From the NCBI GenBank assembly GCA_002699125.1, contig PABI01000136.1:1-64000 (forward strand): a stretch of 64,000 nucleotides of DNA. The letters run 5' to 3'. This stretch comes from Anaerolineaceae bacterium. Lineage in GTDB: Bacteria; Chloroflexota; Anaerolineae; Promineifilales; Promineifilaceae. Shown one piece after another: positions 1-8,486 of the stretch (positions within the stretch are counted from its first letter, which is position 1; every line of letters starts with the position of its first letter). The notes beneath the pieces are model-generated. The model was not told where the DNA came from. It saw only the letters and a program-made list of their open reading frames with translations, and did not search any database. Both the position numbers and the translations under genes were made by a program.

Positions 1-45
1 ATTTCAACTTGCCCTTCCCTTTGATTGGGACTCGCAAAGGGTGTT

Positions 46-86
46 ACGACTTTTTAAGATTGTTAGGGGTACGACTTAATAAGATT
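46..86 (+). repeat. Pair of 16-bp direct repeats (ACGACTTnnTAAGATT)
   Basis: Two near-identical 16-mers, ACGACTTTTTAAGATT at 46-61 and ACGACTTAATAAGATT at 71-86, start 25 bp apart. The shape resembles the repeated recombinase-binding sites at transposon or integron-like ends. No transposase is visible because the window begins here, so the role is unknown. A short inverted repeat (CGACA at 87-91, TGTCG at 104-108) follows. Confidence 0.45.
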
Positions 87-221
87 CGACATCGCTAAAT
101 CCTTGTCGTCTATCGTAGGTTCTTCCCCACCACAGTAATTACCAGTGGAATATACCTTTTTGGCGGGATATGCAAAAATACCCAAATTGCATTTTACTTT
201 GGGGATAGAAGCGGCGTTTCC

Positions 222-274
222 TTGACAATAGAAGAGTTCATCGTTACAATGCTACAAACATATGAAAATATGTT
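222..274 (+). promoter_or_regulatory. Sigma70-type promoter with ArsR-like operator
   Basis: TTGACA (222-227), a 17-nt spacer and TACAAT (245-250) make a near-consensus promoter. Just downstream lies a perfect inverted repeat, AACATAT-gaaa-ATATGTT (257-274), placed where a repressor would block transcription. The same half-site ATATGTT occurs in the operators before both arsR genes in this window (937-943 and 35981-35987). The site probably belonged to the arsR copy whose remains now start the next gene. Confidence 0.65.
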
Positions 275-277
275 CAT

Positions 278-886
278 GTGTTTAACGGTTTTGCCAGTAA
301 AAGCCCTACTGTTGATGCAGAGTTCGCTGGTCAAAAGGCGAAACCATTCAGATCACTGGGAGATACAAACGTATTTCCACATAGGAAGAGTATTATCTTT
401 GACTTTACAGAATCAATTTTGATCGACTCACCACCCAATGCCGCCTGGGAACACTTAGCGAATATTGAACAGTGGTGGCTTCCTTCGAATCCGGAACACA
501 TACGAATCGAAGTGCGATCCTCAGATGAGCCAATTGGTGTCGGAACAGAGGTCGTTTTTGAGGAACGAGTCGCCGGTATCGAGGGTCAGGCTAAAGGGAT
601 TATCACGCGGTGGATCCCCAGGATAGAGGTAACGTGGGAAGGTACGGCAGTGTACCGGTATATAGGATTTGGTTTCCGAGTTCGAGAGGGTGTCTCATGG
701 CGGATTGAGAGTCTGGGCGAGACATCAAAGCGGACGGCACAGGTTTGGTCGGAGTTTCCGCCAAGTGTAATCAGACGGTGCCTAGAATGGTATTTGACAA
801 CTTTTCTGAATGTTGTCGAACGTGATCGGGAACATGCCCCTTACGAGTTGGCGTATCTAAAGAGCACGATCGAAGACAATGACTAA
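278..886 (+). CDS. SRPBCC/polyketide-cyclase-like protein with fused ArsR N-terminal remnant
   Basis: This 202-residue protein has an SRPBCC (START/Bet v1-like) domain from about residue 38, beginning FDFTESILIDSPPNAAWEH, a usual opening for ligand-binding or cyclase-like members. Substrate and reaction are unknown. Residues 8-32 (SKSPTVDAEFAGQKAKPF, then RSLGDTN) match residues 3-27 of the ArsR protein encoded at 987, also at DNA level. The leader is therefore an arsR 5' end joined to an unrelated gene. The GTG at 278 has no clear Shine-Dalgarno sequence, so translation may start further in. The promoter and operator at 222-274 would serve it. The fold assignment is fairly safe; the start is not. 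Confidence 0.6.
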   Translation: MFNGFASKSPTVDAEFAGQKAKPFRSLGDTNVFPHRKSIIFDFTESILIDSPPNAAWEHLANIEQWWLPSNPEHIRIEVRSSDEPIGVGTEVVFEERVAGIEGQAKGIITRWIPRIEVTWEGTAVYRYIGFGFRVREGVSWRIESLGETSKRTAQVWSEFPPSVIRRCLEWYLTTFLNVVERDREHAPYELAYLKSTIEDND

Positions 887-915
887 AACGGGGCTGCACC
901 GAACCACTACGGAGT

Positions 916-945
916 GCAACAGAATCGCCACTGGCGATATGTTGC
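916..945 (+). promoter_or_regulatory. Two-part inverted repeat, probable ArsR operator
   Basis: The site reads GCAACA-ga-ATCGCC-act-GGCGAT-a-TGTTGC: two nested perfect 6-bp arms around a 3-bp centre. It lies about 40 bp before the arsR start and contains ATATGTTGC, the half-site shared with the operators at 257 and 35962. A direct repeat ATGTTGCAG/ATGTTGCAT follows (939-956). There is no T-run, so an operator is more likely than a terminator for the preceding gene. Confidence 0.6.
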
Positions 946-986
946 AGATGTTGCATTAGTTGGTAGCCTAGAAAGGCATATTGTAT

Positions 987-1295
987 ATGGCTGATAAAAG
1001 AAACCCTACCGTTGATGAAGAATTAGCCGGGCAAATCGCGGAGCTGTTTAGAGCACTCGGCGATACCAGCCGTATCCAGATTATCGCGGCGCTAACCACA
1101 AACGATATGAACGTGGGTGAATTGGCAGACCTGGTTGACATCAGCCATTCGGCCGTTTCCCACCATCTGCGCCACTTACGGCAAATGAAATTGGTACGCA
1201 CGCACAAAGACGGCCGTCACGTTTACTACAGCCTGGATGATGATCACGTGCGTGATTTATTCCGCTGCGGTCTGGAGCACGCTCAGCATGGCTAA
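987..1295 (+). CDS. ArsR/SmtB-family metal-sensing repressor (alpha5-site type)
   Basis: A 102-residue winged-helix repressor that leaves DNA when it binds a metal ion. The recognition region reads DISHSAVSHHLRHLRQM. The C-terminal helix has D, H, H and H spaced exactly as the alpha5 site of CzrA/SmtB (DDHV, then LEHAQH eleven residues on), which senses Zn(II) or Co(II). No alpha3 CxC site is present. ATG 987 is preferred; TTG 981 is closer to the GAAAGG at 971-976 and is possible. The gene overlaps the next one by 8 nt and leads an operon with a metal ATPase and a ZIP transporter, so zinc or cobalt control of that operon is likely. Confidence 0.88.
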   Translation: MADKRNPTVDEELAGQIAELFRALGDTSRIQIIAALTTNDMNVGELADLVDISHSAVSHHLRHLRQMKLVRTHKDGRHVYYSLDDDHVRDLFRCGLEHAQHG

Positions 1296-1605
1296 CGGCC
1301 GTTTATTCCACCTCCTCGCTGCTTTCTGGCTGGGCATGGCCGCGATTTGCCTGTTGGGACACTACGTAGCCGATGCTGCTGCTTTGGGCCAAGCGAATAC
1401 CACCTCTATCTGCCAGGCAGAAGAAAACGTCACTTCTGGAGCGCCCGGCGAAAGTTCGCCCAATATGGTGACGCTTCATACCGGCTTCAGTTTACCGCCG
1501 GTCCTTTCTGTTGCCGCAGGTCCGGCGCTGTCCCTGGCCACGATTGTCCTGATTCTGCCTCCCATTACCTTGAAGCCCCCCGTCCTTTCTCCCCCACCCC
1601 GGTAA
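1288..1605 (+). CDS. Small PPPR-tail membrane protein, copy A
   Basis: A 105-residue protein of no recognised family. It has a hydrophobic N-terminus (FHLLAAFWLGMAAICLLG) acting as signal or membrane helix, a polar middle with one Cys, a second hydrophobic stretch (LSLATIVLILPP) and a proline-rich end, KPPVLSPPPR. Three other small proteins here (23601, 35871 and 45934) share this layout and the PPPR ending. It overlaps arsR by 8 nt and precedes the metal ATPase, so it is co-expressed with metal efflux. A role in envelope metal handling is only inferred. DUF2946 and the HYC_CC_PP family have a comparable shape, but homology is unproven. Confidence 0.7.
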   Translation: MANGRLFHLLAAFWLGMAAICLLGHYVADAAALGQANTTSICQAEENVTSGAPGESSPNMVTLHTGFSLPPVLSVAAGPALSLATIVLILPPITLKPPVLSPPPR

Positions 1606-1694
1606 CCCTTCAACATAGTTTTTGACGAAGAAAAATCAATGCGTAAGCAGGTTGCAGTTGTCGCCTGCTAGTTGACGACCATGAAGGAGTTACG

Positions 1695-4130
1695 ATGAAC
1701 GAACAGACCATCCAACTGGATATTCCCTTAATACTACCGGACATTGCAGATGCCCGCGATGAGTGCGTTGCTCAACTGGAGTTGGCGCTGGAAAACCACC
1801 GGGGCATCCAGCGCGTCCACGTTAATGAATCCGATCCCCCCCAACTCTGCCTGCACTTCGATCCCAACCTGATCTCGCTAGCGGCTGTGGAGCGTATTGC
1901 GCGTGATGCTGGCAGCAGTTTCACCCAACGCTACCGGCATGAGGCGATACCCTTTACCGGCATGACCAGCGCCGATGCGGCCGATTCACTGGCGGACATC
2001 TTGCGCGACCTGCCCGGCATGTTGCACGCCAACGTCAACTATGCCGCTGGTCTAGCCTTTGTCGCTTATGACATTACCGCGTTGCAACGGCCGTCTATCC
2101 AAAAAACGCTGCGGCGCATGGGCTACAAACCGCTTCAGCCCACAGTTCAGCCGGAAACTGAGCCTGACGAACAAGAGGAAAAGGAAGAACACGCAGGACA
2201 CGATCATGGCAGTGCCCCCGCCTTCTTGCCCCACTGGGTACAAGAGCGATGGACGCTGATTTTGGTGGCGCTGGCCGGCATCTTTTTCCTCGTTGGCTGG
2301 GTAGGTGAAACATTTTTCAACTTACCGGAAACGATTGCTCTGGTCTTTTTTGTCCTCGCCTACGTTGCCGGTGGCTACGACATCGCCACCCACGCCATTC
2401 CGGGGCTGCTCAAAGGTAAATTTGACACCGACGTGCTCATGCTGGCGGCGGCGGCCGGGGCTGCCCTGTTGGGGGAATGGGCCGAAGGCGCTTTTCTGCT
2501 GTTCCTCTTCAGCCTGGGGCACGCCGGTGAACATTATGCGCTGGATCGCGCCCGCAATGCCATCAATGCCCTGGGCGAACTGATGCCTAAGACAGCGCGG
2601 GTCAAAGTGGGAGATGACATCCAGGAACGGCCGGTAGAGCAGGTCAGGGTAAACGATGTCGTGGTCGTCCGCCCTGGCGACCGCATCCCGGTAGACGGCG
2701 AAATTGTGCGCGGCAGTAGCGCCATCGATCAAAGCGCCATTACCGGGGAAAGCGCGCCGGTGAACAAGGCGGAAGGGGATGAGGTTTTTGCCGGAACCAT
2801 TAATCAGGAAAATTCTCTAGATATAAAAGTATCCAAACTGGCACAGGACAATACCCTCAGCCGCGTCATGCAAATGGTGGCCGAAGCCCAGGAACAACAA
2901 AGCCCGACGCAGCAGCTCACCCAGCGCTTCACGGCTAAATTTGTACCTGCTGTGCTCATCTTTGTAGCCCTGGTTATTGTGGTGCCGCCGTTGGTTGGCT
3001 GGATGTCGTGGCAGGACAGCTTCTACCGGGCTATGCTCCTGCTCGTGGCTGCCTCACCATGCGCCCTGGCAATTGGCACACCCGCTTCGGTATTGGCCGG
3101 GATTGCCCAGGCGGCGCGCAACGGTGTCCTGATTAAGGGTGGCGTTCACCTGGAGAATCTGGGCGGTTTGAGCGTGATGGCATTTGACAAGACAGGCACG
3201 CTCACCGAAGGCAAATTCAAAGTGACAGATATGGTGTCGTTGAACGGGACGGATACGGACGATTTGCTGCGTATTGCCGCCGCGGTGGAGCAGCAGTCTA
3301 ATCATCCGCTGGCGCTGGCTGTGGTGCGGGCGGCGCAGGAGAAAGGATTGGATTTGCCCCCGGCCAATGGGCTGGAGAACGTAACCGGGCGCGGCGTGAA
3401 GAGTGAAGTGGGCGGTAAACCGGTGCTCATTGGCTCACTCAAACTCTTCCGCGAAACCAACGGACATACCCTGGAAAACGACGTGGTGCAAACGGTTGAG
3501 CGGCTTGAAAATGAGGGCAAGACAACGATGGCGGTGAGTGAAGACGGCCGTTTCCTCGGCGTCCTGGCCCTGGCCGACACCCCGCGTCCCAACGTAAAGG
3601 AAACATTGCAAGCCCTGCTCGATTTGGGCGTGAAGAAGCTGGTGATGCTCACCGGCGACAATGACGATGTGGCCCGGCAAATTGGCCGGGAAGTAGGTGT
3701 TACCGACGTGCGCGCCGAGCTGCTACCGGAACAAAAGTTGACCGCCATTAAAGAATTACAGCAGGAGCACGGCGATATTGCCATGGCTGGTGATGGCGTC
3801 AACGATGCCCCGGCCCTGGCCACGGCGACGGTGGGCATTGCCATGGGCGGCGCGGGCACGGCCGTTGCTCTGGAAACGGCTGATGTCGCCCTGATGGCTG
3901 ATGATTTGAGCAAACTCCCTTTTGCCGTTGGGCTCAGCCGCGCCACCCGCTCAGTTATTCGTCAAAACCTGATCATATCTCTTGGAATCATCGGCTTGCT
4001 CATTGTCACGTCCGTTTTGGGCGTAGTTGACCTCAGCGGTGCCGTCGTCCTGCATGAAGGCAGCACCATCATCGTCGTCCTCAACGCACTGCGCCTGCTG
4101 CGCTATCGTGATAAGTCCGTAAGGAGGTAG
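1695..4130 (+). CDS. P1B-type heavy-metal-exporting ATPase (P1B-4-like)
   Basis: An 811-residue membrane pump that uses ATP to export a divalent metal. Visible in order: two N-terminal HMA-like domains that lost their CxxC motifs (first RDEC, second GMTSADA); an acidic His-rich linker (EEKEEHAGHDHG, about residue 157); TGES; the TM4 metal motif SPC (AASPCALAIGTP); the phosphorylation motif DKTGTLTEG; the HP motif SNHPLA; MLTGD and GDGVNDAP; and HEGST in the last membrane segment. SPC with HEG(G/S)T is typical of P1B-4 (CoaT/CtpD-type; Co, Zn, Cd or Fe) rather than copper ATPases. AAGGAG at 1684 precedes ATG 1695. It sits in the arsR operon. Confidence 0.92.
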   Translation: MNEQTIQLDIPLILPDIADARDECVAQLELALENHRGIQRVHVNESDPPQLCLHFDPNLISLAAVERIARDAGSSFTQRYRHEAIPFTGMTSADAADSLADILRDLPGMLHANVNYAAGLAFVAYDITALQRPSIQKTLRRMGYKPLQPTVQPETEPDEQEEKEEHAGHDHGSAPAFLPHWVQERWTLILVALAGIFFLVGWVGETFFNLPETIALVFFVLAYVAGGYDIATHAIPGLLKGKFDTDVLMLAAAAGAALLGEWAEGAFLLFLFSLGHAGEHYALDRARNAINALGELMPKTARVKVGDDIQERPVEQVRVNDVVVVRPGDRIPVDGEIVRGSSAIDQSAITGESAPVNKAEGDEVFAGTINQENSLDIKVSKLAQDNTLSRVMQMVAEAQEQQSPTQQLTQRFTAKFVPAVLIFVALVIVVPPLVGWMSWQDSFYRAMLLLVAASPCALAIGTPASVLAGIAQAARNGVLIKGGVHLENLGGLSVMAFDKTGTLTEGKFKVTDMVSLNGTDTDDLLRIAAAVEQQSNHPLALAVVRAAQEKGLDLPPANGLENVTGRGVKSEVGGKPVLIGSLKLFRETNGHTLENDVVQTVERLENEGKTTMAVSEDGRFLGVLALADTPRPNVKETLQALLDLGVKKLVMLTGDNDDVARQIGREVGVTDVRAELLPEQKLTAIKELQQEHGDIAMAGDGVNDAPALATATVGIAMGGAGTAVALETADVALMADDLSKLPFAVGLSRATRSVIRQNLIISLGIIGLLIVTSVLGVVDLSGAVVLHEGSTIIVVLNALRLLRYRDKSVRR

Positions 4131-4131
4131 G

Positions 4132-4881
4132 ATGCAAGGATTCGTTACCGCTTTAATGCTCACCCTTCTGCCCGCCTTGGGCAACTTTGGTGGCGGTTTG
4201 TTAGCAGAGTTCTTACCCGTTTCACAGCGGGCGCTTAATCTGGCCCTGCATGCGGCTGCGGGCATCATTTTAGCCGTCGTGGGGGTAGAACTTATGCCCC
4301 AGGCGTTACAGGTCGAACCCGCTTGGATTATTGTCCTTTTCTTCGTGGTCGGCGGAGTTTTCTCAATTGGTCTCGACAAAGTCGTTCATTTCGTGCAGAG
4401 AGCGCCAGGCCAAACAGATGGGCAAAGTCAGCCGTGGATGATTTACCTGGGCACCGCCATCGACCTCTTTAGCGATGGAATTATCATCGGTACAGGTTCA
4501 ACGATCGACTTAAATCTTGGCATTCTCCTTGCCCTTGGACAAGTGCCAGCCGATATCCCAGAAGGTTTTGCCACGGTTGCCAGTTTCAAAGAGAGTGCCT
4601 TGTCCCGCCAACAGCGGGTGCTGATGTCAGCCTCCTTCATCCTGCCTATTCTGCTGGGCAGTACGATTGGTTATTGGGCGGTGAGCGGCCGTTCCGACCT
4701 GCTTAAATTTGGGCTGCTAGCCTTTACCGCCGGTATTCTGGTAACCATCGCCGTAGAAGAGTTGCTCGTTTCTGCCCACGATTCAATTGAAAAGGCAGGG
4801 ATGGAAGAAGGACGTCTGGCAACACTTATGCTCGTAGGTGGATTTGCCTTGTTTGTCCTGTTAGGCGCTTACTTTGAATAA
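4132..4881 (+). CDS. ZIP-family metal transporter (GufA/ZupT-like)
   Basis: A 249-residue protein with about eight membrane helices, normally importing divalent metals into the cytoplasm. The two ZIP metal-binding helices are recognisable: one around TAIDLFSDGIIIGTG, where the usual HN is replaced by ID, and one around QVPADIPEGFATVASFK with an IPEG core. The gene starts 1 nt after the ATPase stop behind a strong AGGAGG, so both are translated together. Pairing a ZIP with an efflux pump is unusual: it may import a competing metal, or the altered first motif may have changed its specificity or direction. Confidence 0.8.
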   Translation: MQGFVTALMLTLLPALGNFGGGLLAEFLPVSQRALNLALHAAAGIILAVVGVELMPQALQVEPAWIIVLFFVVGGVFSIGLDKVVHFVQRAPGQTDGQSQPWMIYLGTAIDLFSDGIIIGTGSTIDLNLGILLALGQVPADIPEGFATVASFKESALSRQQRVLMSASFILPILLGSTIGYWAVSGRSDLLKFGLLAFTAGILVTIAVEELLVSAHDSIEKAGMEEGRLATLMLVGGFALFVLLGAYFE

Positions 4882-4920
4882 GGCTGAAAGGCAGCCAGAA
4901 GCAGCGTGACGGAAGATTGA

Positions 4921-5976
4921 ATGATGAGTAGTTGGCTTTGGTTCGGTGTTTTGATTGTCGCTGTAGTCGCCATCCACTGGGGCTCAGAGCGGCTGGCAAA
5001 ACCGCTGGAGAAGCTGCGGCGGCAGTGGGGCATAACGGCTGCTGCCGGTGGCGCTGTGGTGGCGTTAGCCACCGCCAGCCCGGAATTGGGAGTGAATATC
5101 ACCAGCGCCGTGCGCGGCGTTTCAGGTATTGGCCTGGGCCAAGCGCTGGGTTCCAACGTCATTGCCATTCCGCTGACGGTGACGGTTGGTTATCTGGCGA
5201 CGCGACGACGGCGGCTAGGCGACAAGGAAAACGGTGAGAGCGACAGCGAGGCAGTTGATGAGGCGGAAAAACCGGCCGAACACGAGCAGCATGTTGAGCA
5301 GAACTTGCTGCGTGTGCAAAAAGAGGCCACTACCGTGTTAGCGCTACCTTATCTTGCGGTATTGGCGCTGGTGGCCTTGCTAACGCTGCCCCCTGGCTGG
5401 CGCGGCTTACAGCCGGTGGACGCGCTCATCTTGCTGGCGGCCTTTGTCCTGTTTCTGGCGCAGGCAGTTTATCGGGGCCGGGAGCAAAGTGAGGATGAAG
5501 AATGGCAGCGGCAAGAGGTGCTTTTCGCTGTAGGCGGGGTCGTGGTCATCGCCCTTGGCGCTTATTTTACCGTACAGGCGACAGAAAACATCGTTTCTGC
5601 CCTGGGCATCTCGCAAATTGTGGGTGGACTGTACATTACGGCCGTGATGAGCGCCCTGCCAGAAATCTTCGGCACCTGGAATGTGGCTCGCAGCGGTCAG
5701 GTCACTTCGGCCGTCACCAGCGTTGTTGCCGACCATGCCTACACCCTCACGCTGGCTTTTGTGCCGCTGGCGTTGGTGGCCGCACCGGTGGAGAATTTTC
5801 AGCTCTACTGGGTCAACCTCGTATTCGTCACATTAATGCCCGTGCTTTATGCAGGGTTTATTCACTTCGGCTCCGATGAGCACGGCTTTAGCTTATGGCA
5901 GGTCCTGGCGCTGGACGGCGTATACCTGCTGTATCTGGGCGTCACGCTTTTTGGTGTGTTGAATATCTTTTCCTGA
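4921..5976 (+). CDS. Sodium/calcium exchanger family (CaCA) membrane protein
   Basis: A 351-residue protein with about ten membrane helices in two inverted halves. The alpha-1 repeat is visible as ATASPELGVNITSAVRG followed by GQALGSN; the alpha-2 repeat as VMSALPEIFGTW, then TSVVADHAYTL. A charged cytoplasmic loop (residues about 105-140, rich in Glu, Asp and His) joins the halves. The family exchanges Ca2+ or other cations for Na+, H+ or K+. In alpha-2 the usual GTSxPE is SALPE. The gene lies 39 nt after the ZIP gene on the same strand and probably belongs to the cation operon. Confidence 0.8.
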   Translation: MMSSWLWFGVLIVAVVAIHWGSERLAKPLEKLRRQWGITAAAGGAVVALATASPELGVNITSAVRGVSGIGLGQALGSNVIAIPLTVTVGYLATRRRRLGDKENGESDSEAVDEAEKPAEHEQHVEQNLLRVQKEATTVLALPYLAVLALVALLTLPPGWRGLQPVDALILLAAFVLFLAQAVYRGREQSEDEEWQRQEVLFAVGGVVVIALGAYFTVQATENIVSALGISQIVGGLYITAVMSALPEIFGTWNVARSGQVTSAVTSVVADHAYTLTLAFVPLALVAAPVENFQLYWVNLVFVTLMPVLYAGFIHFGSDEHGFSLWQVLALDGVYLLYLGVTLFGVLNIFS

Positions 5977-6012
5977 AGGGGTGTTCATGGGTCGCCCCAG
6001 GAGTAAAAACGA

Positions 6013-6654
6013 ATGAAGTTGTTTATCTTGATTTATCTCATCTTGTTTTATGGCCTGGCCTTTTTCTGGCGCAGCTATGTGACCTGGCGGGCAACAGGGG
6101 TTAACCCTTACCGACTCACCCAGACGGATGGTTTGATGAGCTTTCTTGGCCGACTGTACCGGCTGGTGTCACTTGGCAGCGTGGCTGCTGTGCTTCTCTA
6201 CATCCTGGCGCCGACCCGCTGGTATGCTTATTTGGGACCGTTGACGTGGCTGGAAGGGGCTGCGGTAACGGCCGTTGGCGTCACGCTGCTCGTGCTGGCC
6301 TTCATCTGGGTGCTGGTGGCGCAGGTGCACATGGGCAATTCCTGGCGCATCGGCATTGATGAAGAAAATGAAACGACACTTGTAACTGGCGGACTATTCC
6401 GCTTTTCCCGCAACCCCATTTTCCTGGGCATGCGCCTTAATTTGCTGGGGCTGTTTCTGGTCATGCCCAACGCCCTGACGCTGGCGCTGTGGCTGCTGGG
6501 CGATGTCGCCATCCAGATGCAGGTGTTTCTGGAAGAAGCGTATCTGCAGCGGCAGCACGGCGACGCGTACCGGCAGTACCAGGCTGTGACGCCCCGGTAC
6601 CTGGGCTTACCAGGCAGACGCACCCAACCACAGCCGGACCAATCCCGTGGATAA
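6013..6654 (+). CDS. Isoprenylcysteine carboxyl methyltransferase-like membrane protein
   Basis: A 213-residue protein with five or so membrane segments. The C-terminal half carries the ICMT/phospholipid-methyltransferase signature: GGLFRFSRNPIFLGM, then a conserved EEAYLQRQHGDAYRQYQ. Members methylate lipids or small amphipathic substrates with S-adenosylmethionine at the membrane face. Several bacterial relatives sit in metal-resistance clusters with unknown substrates, as here. It overlaps the next gene by 8 nt, so the two are translationally coupled. Confidence 0.78.
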   Translation: MKLFILIYLILFYGLAFFWRSYVTWRATGVNPYRLTQTDGLMSFLGRLYRLVSLGSVAAVLLYILAPTRWYAYLGPLTWLEGAAVTAVGVTLLVLAFIWVLVAQVHMGNSWRIGIDEENETTLVTGGLFRFSRNPIFLGMRLNLLGLFLVMPNALTLALWLLGDVAIQMQVFLEEAYLQRQHGDAYRQYQAVTPRYLGLPGRRTQPQPDQSRG

Positions 6655-7756
6655 AGCCGCCATTCTGGTTCTGGGCGGCTACGGCAGCGCCGGCAGCGTG
6701 ATTACCCGGCTGCTGCTGGCAAAGACGGCTGTAAAACACGTCATCATCGCCGGGCGGCGAGCACAGAAGGCGCAAGAACTTAGCCAGTCGTTAGCCGCTG
6801 AATTTGGTGAGGAGCGTGTCTCACCGCTGGGAGTGGATGCCGACGACGAAGCCGGACTGCGGCAGGCATTGGCGCAGGTAGACCTGGTGATCGTGTGCTT
6901 GGCATACCGGGACGATCAGGCGGAAATCATGCTGCGGGCTGTACTCGATAGCGGCATTCACTACATTGACCTCACCCCAGACGCCCAGAAGCAGCAGTTG
7001 TTCACGTCACGCGCCGATGAACTTGCCGCGCGCAGTTGCATCGTGCTGACTGAAGCGGGAATTATTCCCGGCTGTCCCTCGGTGTTAATCCGTCTGGCAG
7101 CCAGAGAATTCGATAGAGTGACCGTTGTAACGCTGGCCTCCCTCTATCGCGATCGCGATATGGCCATGGATGGCGCGCGTGACCTCATTACGCATGCACG
7201 GCAGCAGCCGGCCGCTGTGTATGAGCAGGGTCGCTGGCAGCAGACGTCGCTGCGCGCTCTGCGCCGCATTGATTTTGGCGATCGATTTGGACGACAGTTG
7301 GGGGCACCGGTTTTCCTGGATGAACTCCACGCTTTGCCGGAGCGATACCAAATAGAAAGCCTGTATCTCTACCAGGGGAGTTTAAACCCTGTTGCTGATG
7401 GCGTACTGCTGCTGTGGCGGCTTCTGGCATTTCTACCTACGGACCAACTGGTCAGCCCGATGGCGCGCCTTTTGGCCTGGAGCATCCGGCGCTTCACGCG
7501 GCCCCCGTTCGGAATAATGCAGCGGATTACGGCCCAGGGAATAAAAAACGGCCGTTCTCAACAAGTCACTATCACGCTGATGCAGGCAGATATGTACCGG
7601 GCAACAGCCATTCCTGTTGTTGTCGCCGCCCGTCAGATTTTAGACGGGGTGATTACCGAACCTGGTCCGCAGTTTATGGGGCACGCGGTTCAGCCGCAAC
7701 CATTCATCACGGAAATGGAACGGTTGGGGATCAAGGTGAAAGTAAATCATGAATGA
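6647..7756 (+). CDS. Saccharopine dehydrogenase-like NAD(P)-binding protein
   Basis: A 369-residue protein starting at GTG 6647 and overlapping the preceding gene by 8 nt. The N-terminus forms a Rossmann fold (ILVLGGYGSAGSVITRLLL, then GRRAQKAQEL and a conserved Asp-rich strand end). The rest follows the saccharopine-dehydrogenase/trans-acting enoyl-reductase superfamily. Substrate unknown. With a membrane methyltransferase before it and a SAM methyltransferase after it, it probably belongs to a small lipid- or quinone-modifying set; that is inference. Confidence 0.75.
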   Translation: MDKAAILVLGGYGSAGSVITRLLLAKTAVKHVIIAGRRAQKAQELSQSLAAEFGEERVSPLGVDADDEAGLRQALAQVDLVIVCLAYRDDQAEIMLRAVLDSGIHYIDLTPDAQKQQLFTSRADELAARSCIVLTEAGIIPGCPSVLIRLAAREFDRVTVVTLASLYRDRDMAMDGARDLITHARQQPAAVYEQGRWQQTSLRALRRIDFGDRFGRQLGAPVFLDELHALPERYQIESLYLYQGSLNPVADGVLLLWRLLAFLPTDQLVSPMARLLAWSIRRFTRPPFGIMQRITAQGIKNGRSQQVTITLMQADMYRATAIPVVVAARQILDGVITEPGPQFMGHAVQPQPFITEMERLGIKVKVNHE

Positions 7757-8426
7757 ACTAACCAACAACAAACCCGGCTGGTGGAAACGAATGACCGTCC
7801 GCCTGGCCCAAATAGACCAGCATATCCGGGGTGACTGCTGGCGTTGGCTGGTGCGCTGGCTCTATAAGATCATGGCGCCCTTCTATGATTGGGGCGCTGA
7901 CCGTCTTATGCCTGATTACCGGCAGGCCATTGCGCACCTGGTAGATGAACTGGCGGTATCAGCCAGTGACGTGGTGCTGGACCTGGGCTGCGGCACAGGC
8001 ATGGTGACTTTACCGGCGAGCAAGCGAGCGCAGTTTGCTGTGGGGATTGATATGACGCCGGCCATGCTGCACCAGTTACAAAAGAAGCAAGCTAACGGCC
8101 GTCCCGGCCTCGTTCGTGGTGATGTGCGTTGCCTGCCCTTCTCCAATAACTCCTTTTCCGCTGTCACCACCAGCTTCATGCTGCTGCGCCTGACCACGGC
8201 GGAAAAGCAGCAGGTTTTCCGGGAAGTGTGGCGGGTGTTGAAAAAGAACGGCCGTTTCGGTTGTCTCACCGGTCGTCATGAAACAGGCAATGCCTACCCG
8301 ACAGCCGCCGAATGGCAGTCCTGGCTGGAGCAAAGCGGCTTTCGCAACGTTGCCGTCGCAGCGTATCGCGACGTCTATTACCTGGTCAAGGCAAATCGCG
8401 TCTTGAGCCAGCATGAGAAAAATTGA
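7749..8426 (+). CDS. Class I SAM-dependent methyltransferase
   Basis: A 225-residue protein of the UbiE/Methyltransf_11 type. Motif I is VLDLGCGTGMVTLP, followed by an acidic residue at the end of beta2 (VGIDMTPAML), GDVRCLPFSNNSFSAV (motifs II/III) and a conserved VLKKNGRFG strand. It overlaps the preceding gene by 8 nt, the third such overlap in a row, so the three form one transcriptional unit. Substrate is not evident; the amphipathic N-terminus and context suggest a lipid or quinone. Confidence 0.85.
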   Translation: MNELTNNKPGWWKRMTVRLAQIDQHIRGDCWRWLVRWLYKIMAPFYDWGADRLMPDYRQAIAHLVDELAVSASDVVLDLGCGTGMVTLPASKRAQFAVGIDMTPAMLHQLQKKQANGRPGLVRGDVRCLPFSNNSFSAVTTSFMLLRLTTAEKQQVFREVWRVLKKNGRFGCLTGRHETGNAYPTAAEWQSWLEQSGFRNVAVAAYRDVYYLVKANRVLSQHEKN

Positions 8427-8486
8427 ACCGGGCCTACGTTTTGCTAAAGTAGTGCCTGGTAACACGATAAAAGGACGATAAATTTG

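Noticed and set aside
222-422. 66-codon ORF at the window start
   Set aside because: It overlaps the promoter, the operator and the SRPBCC reading frame and shows no domain.
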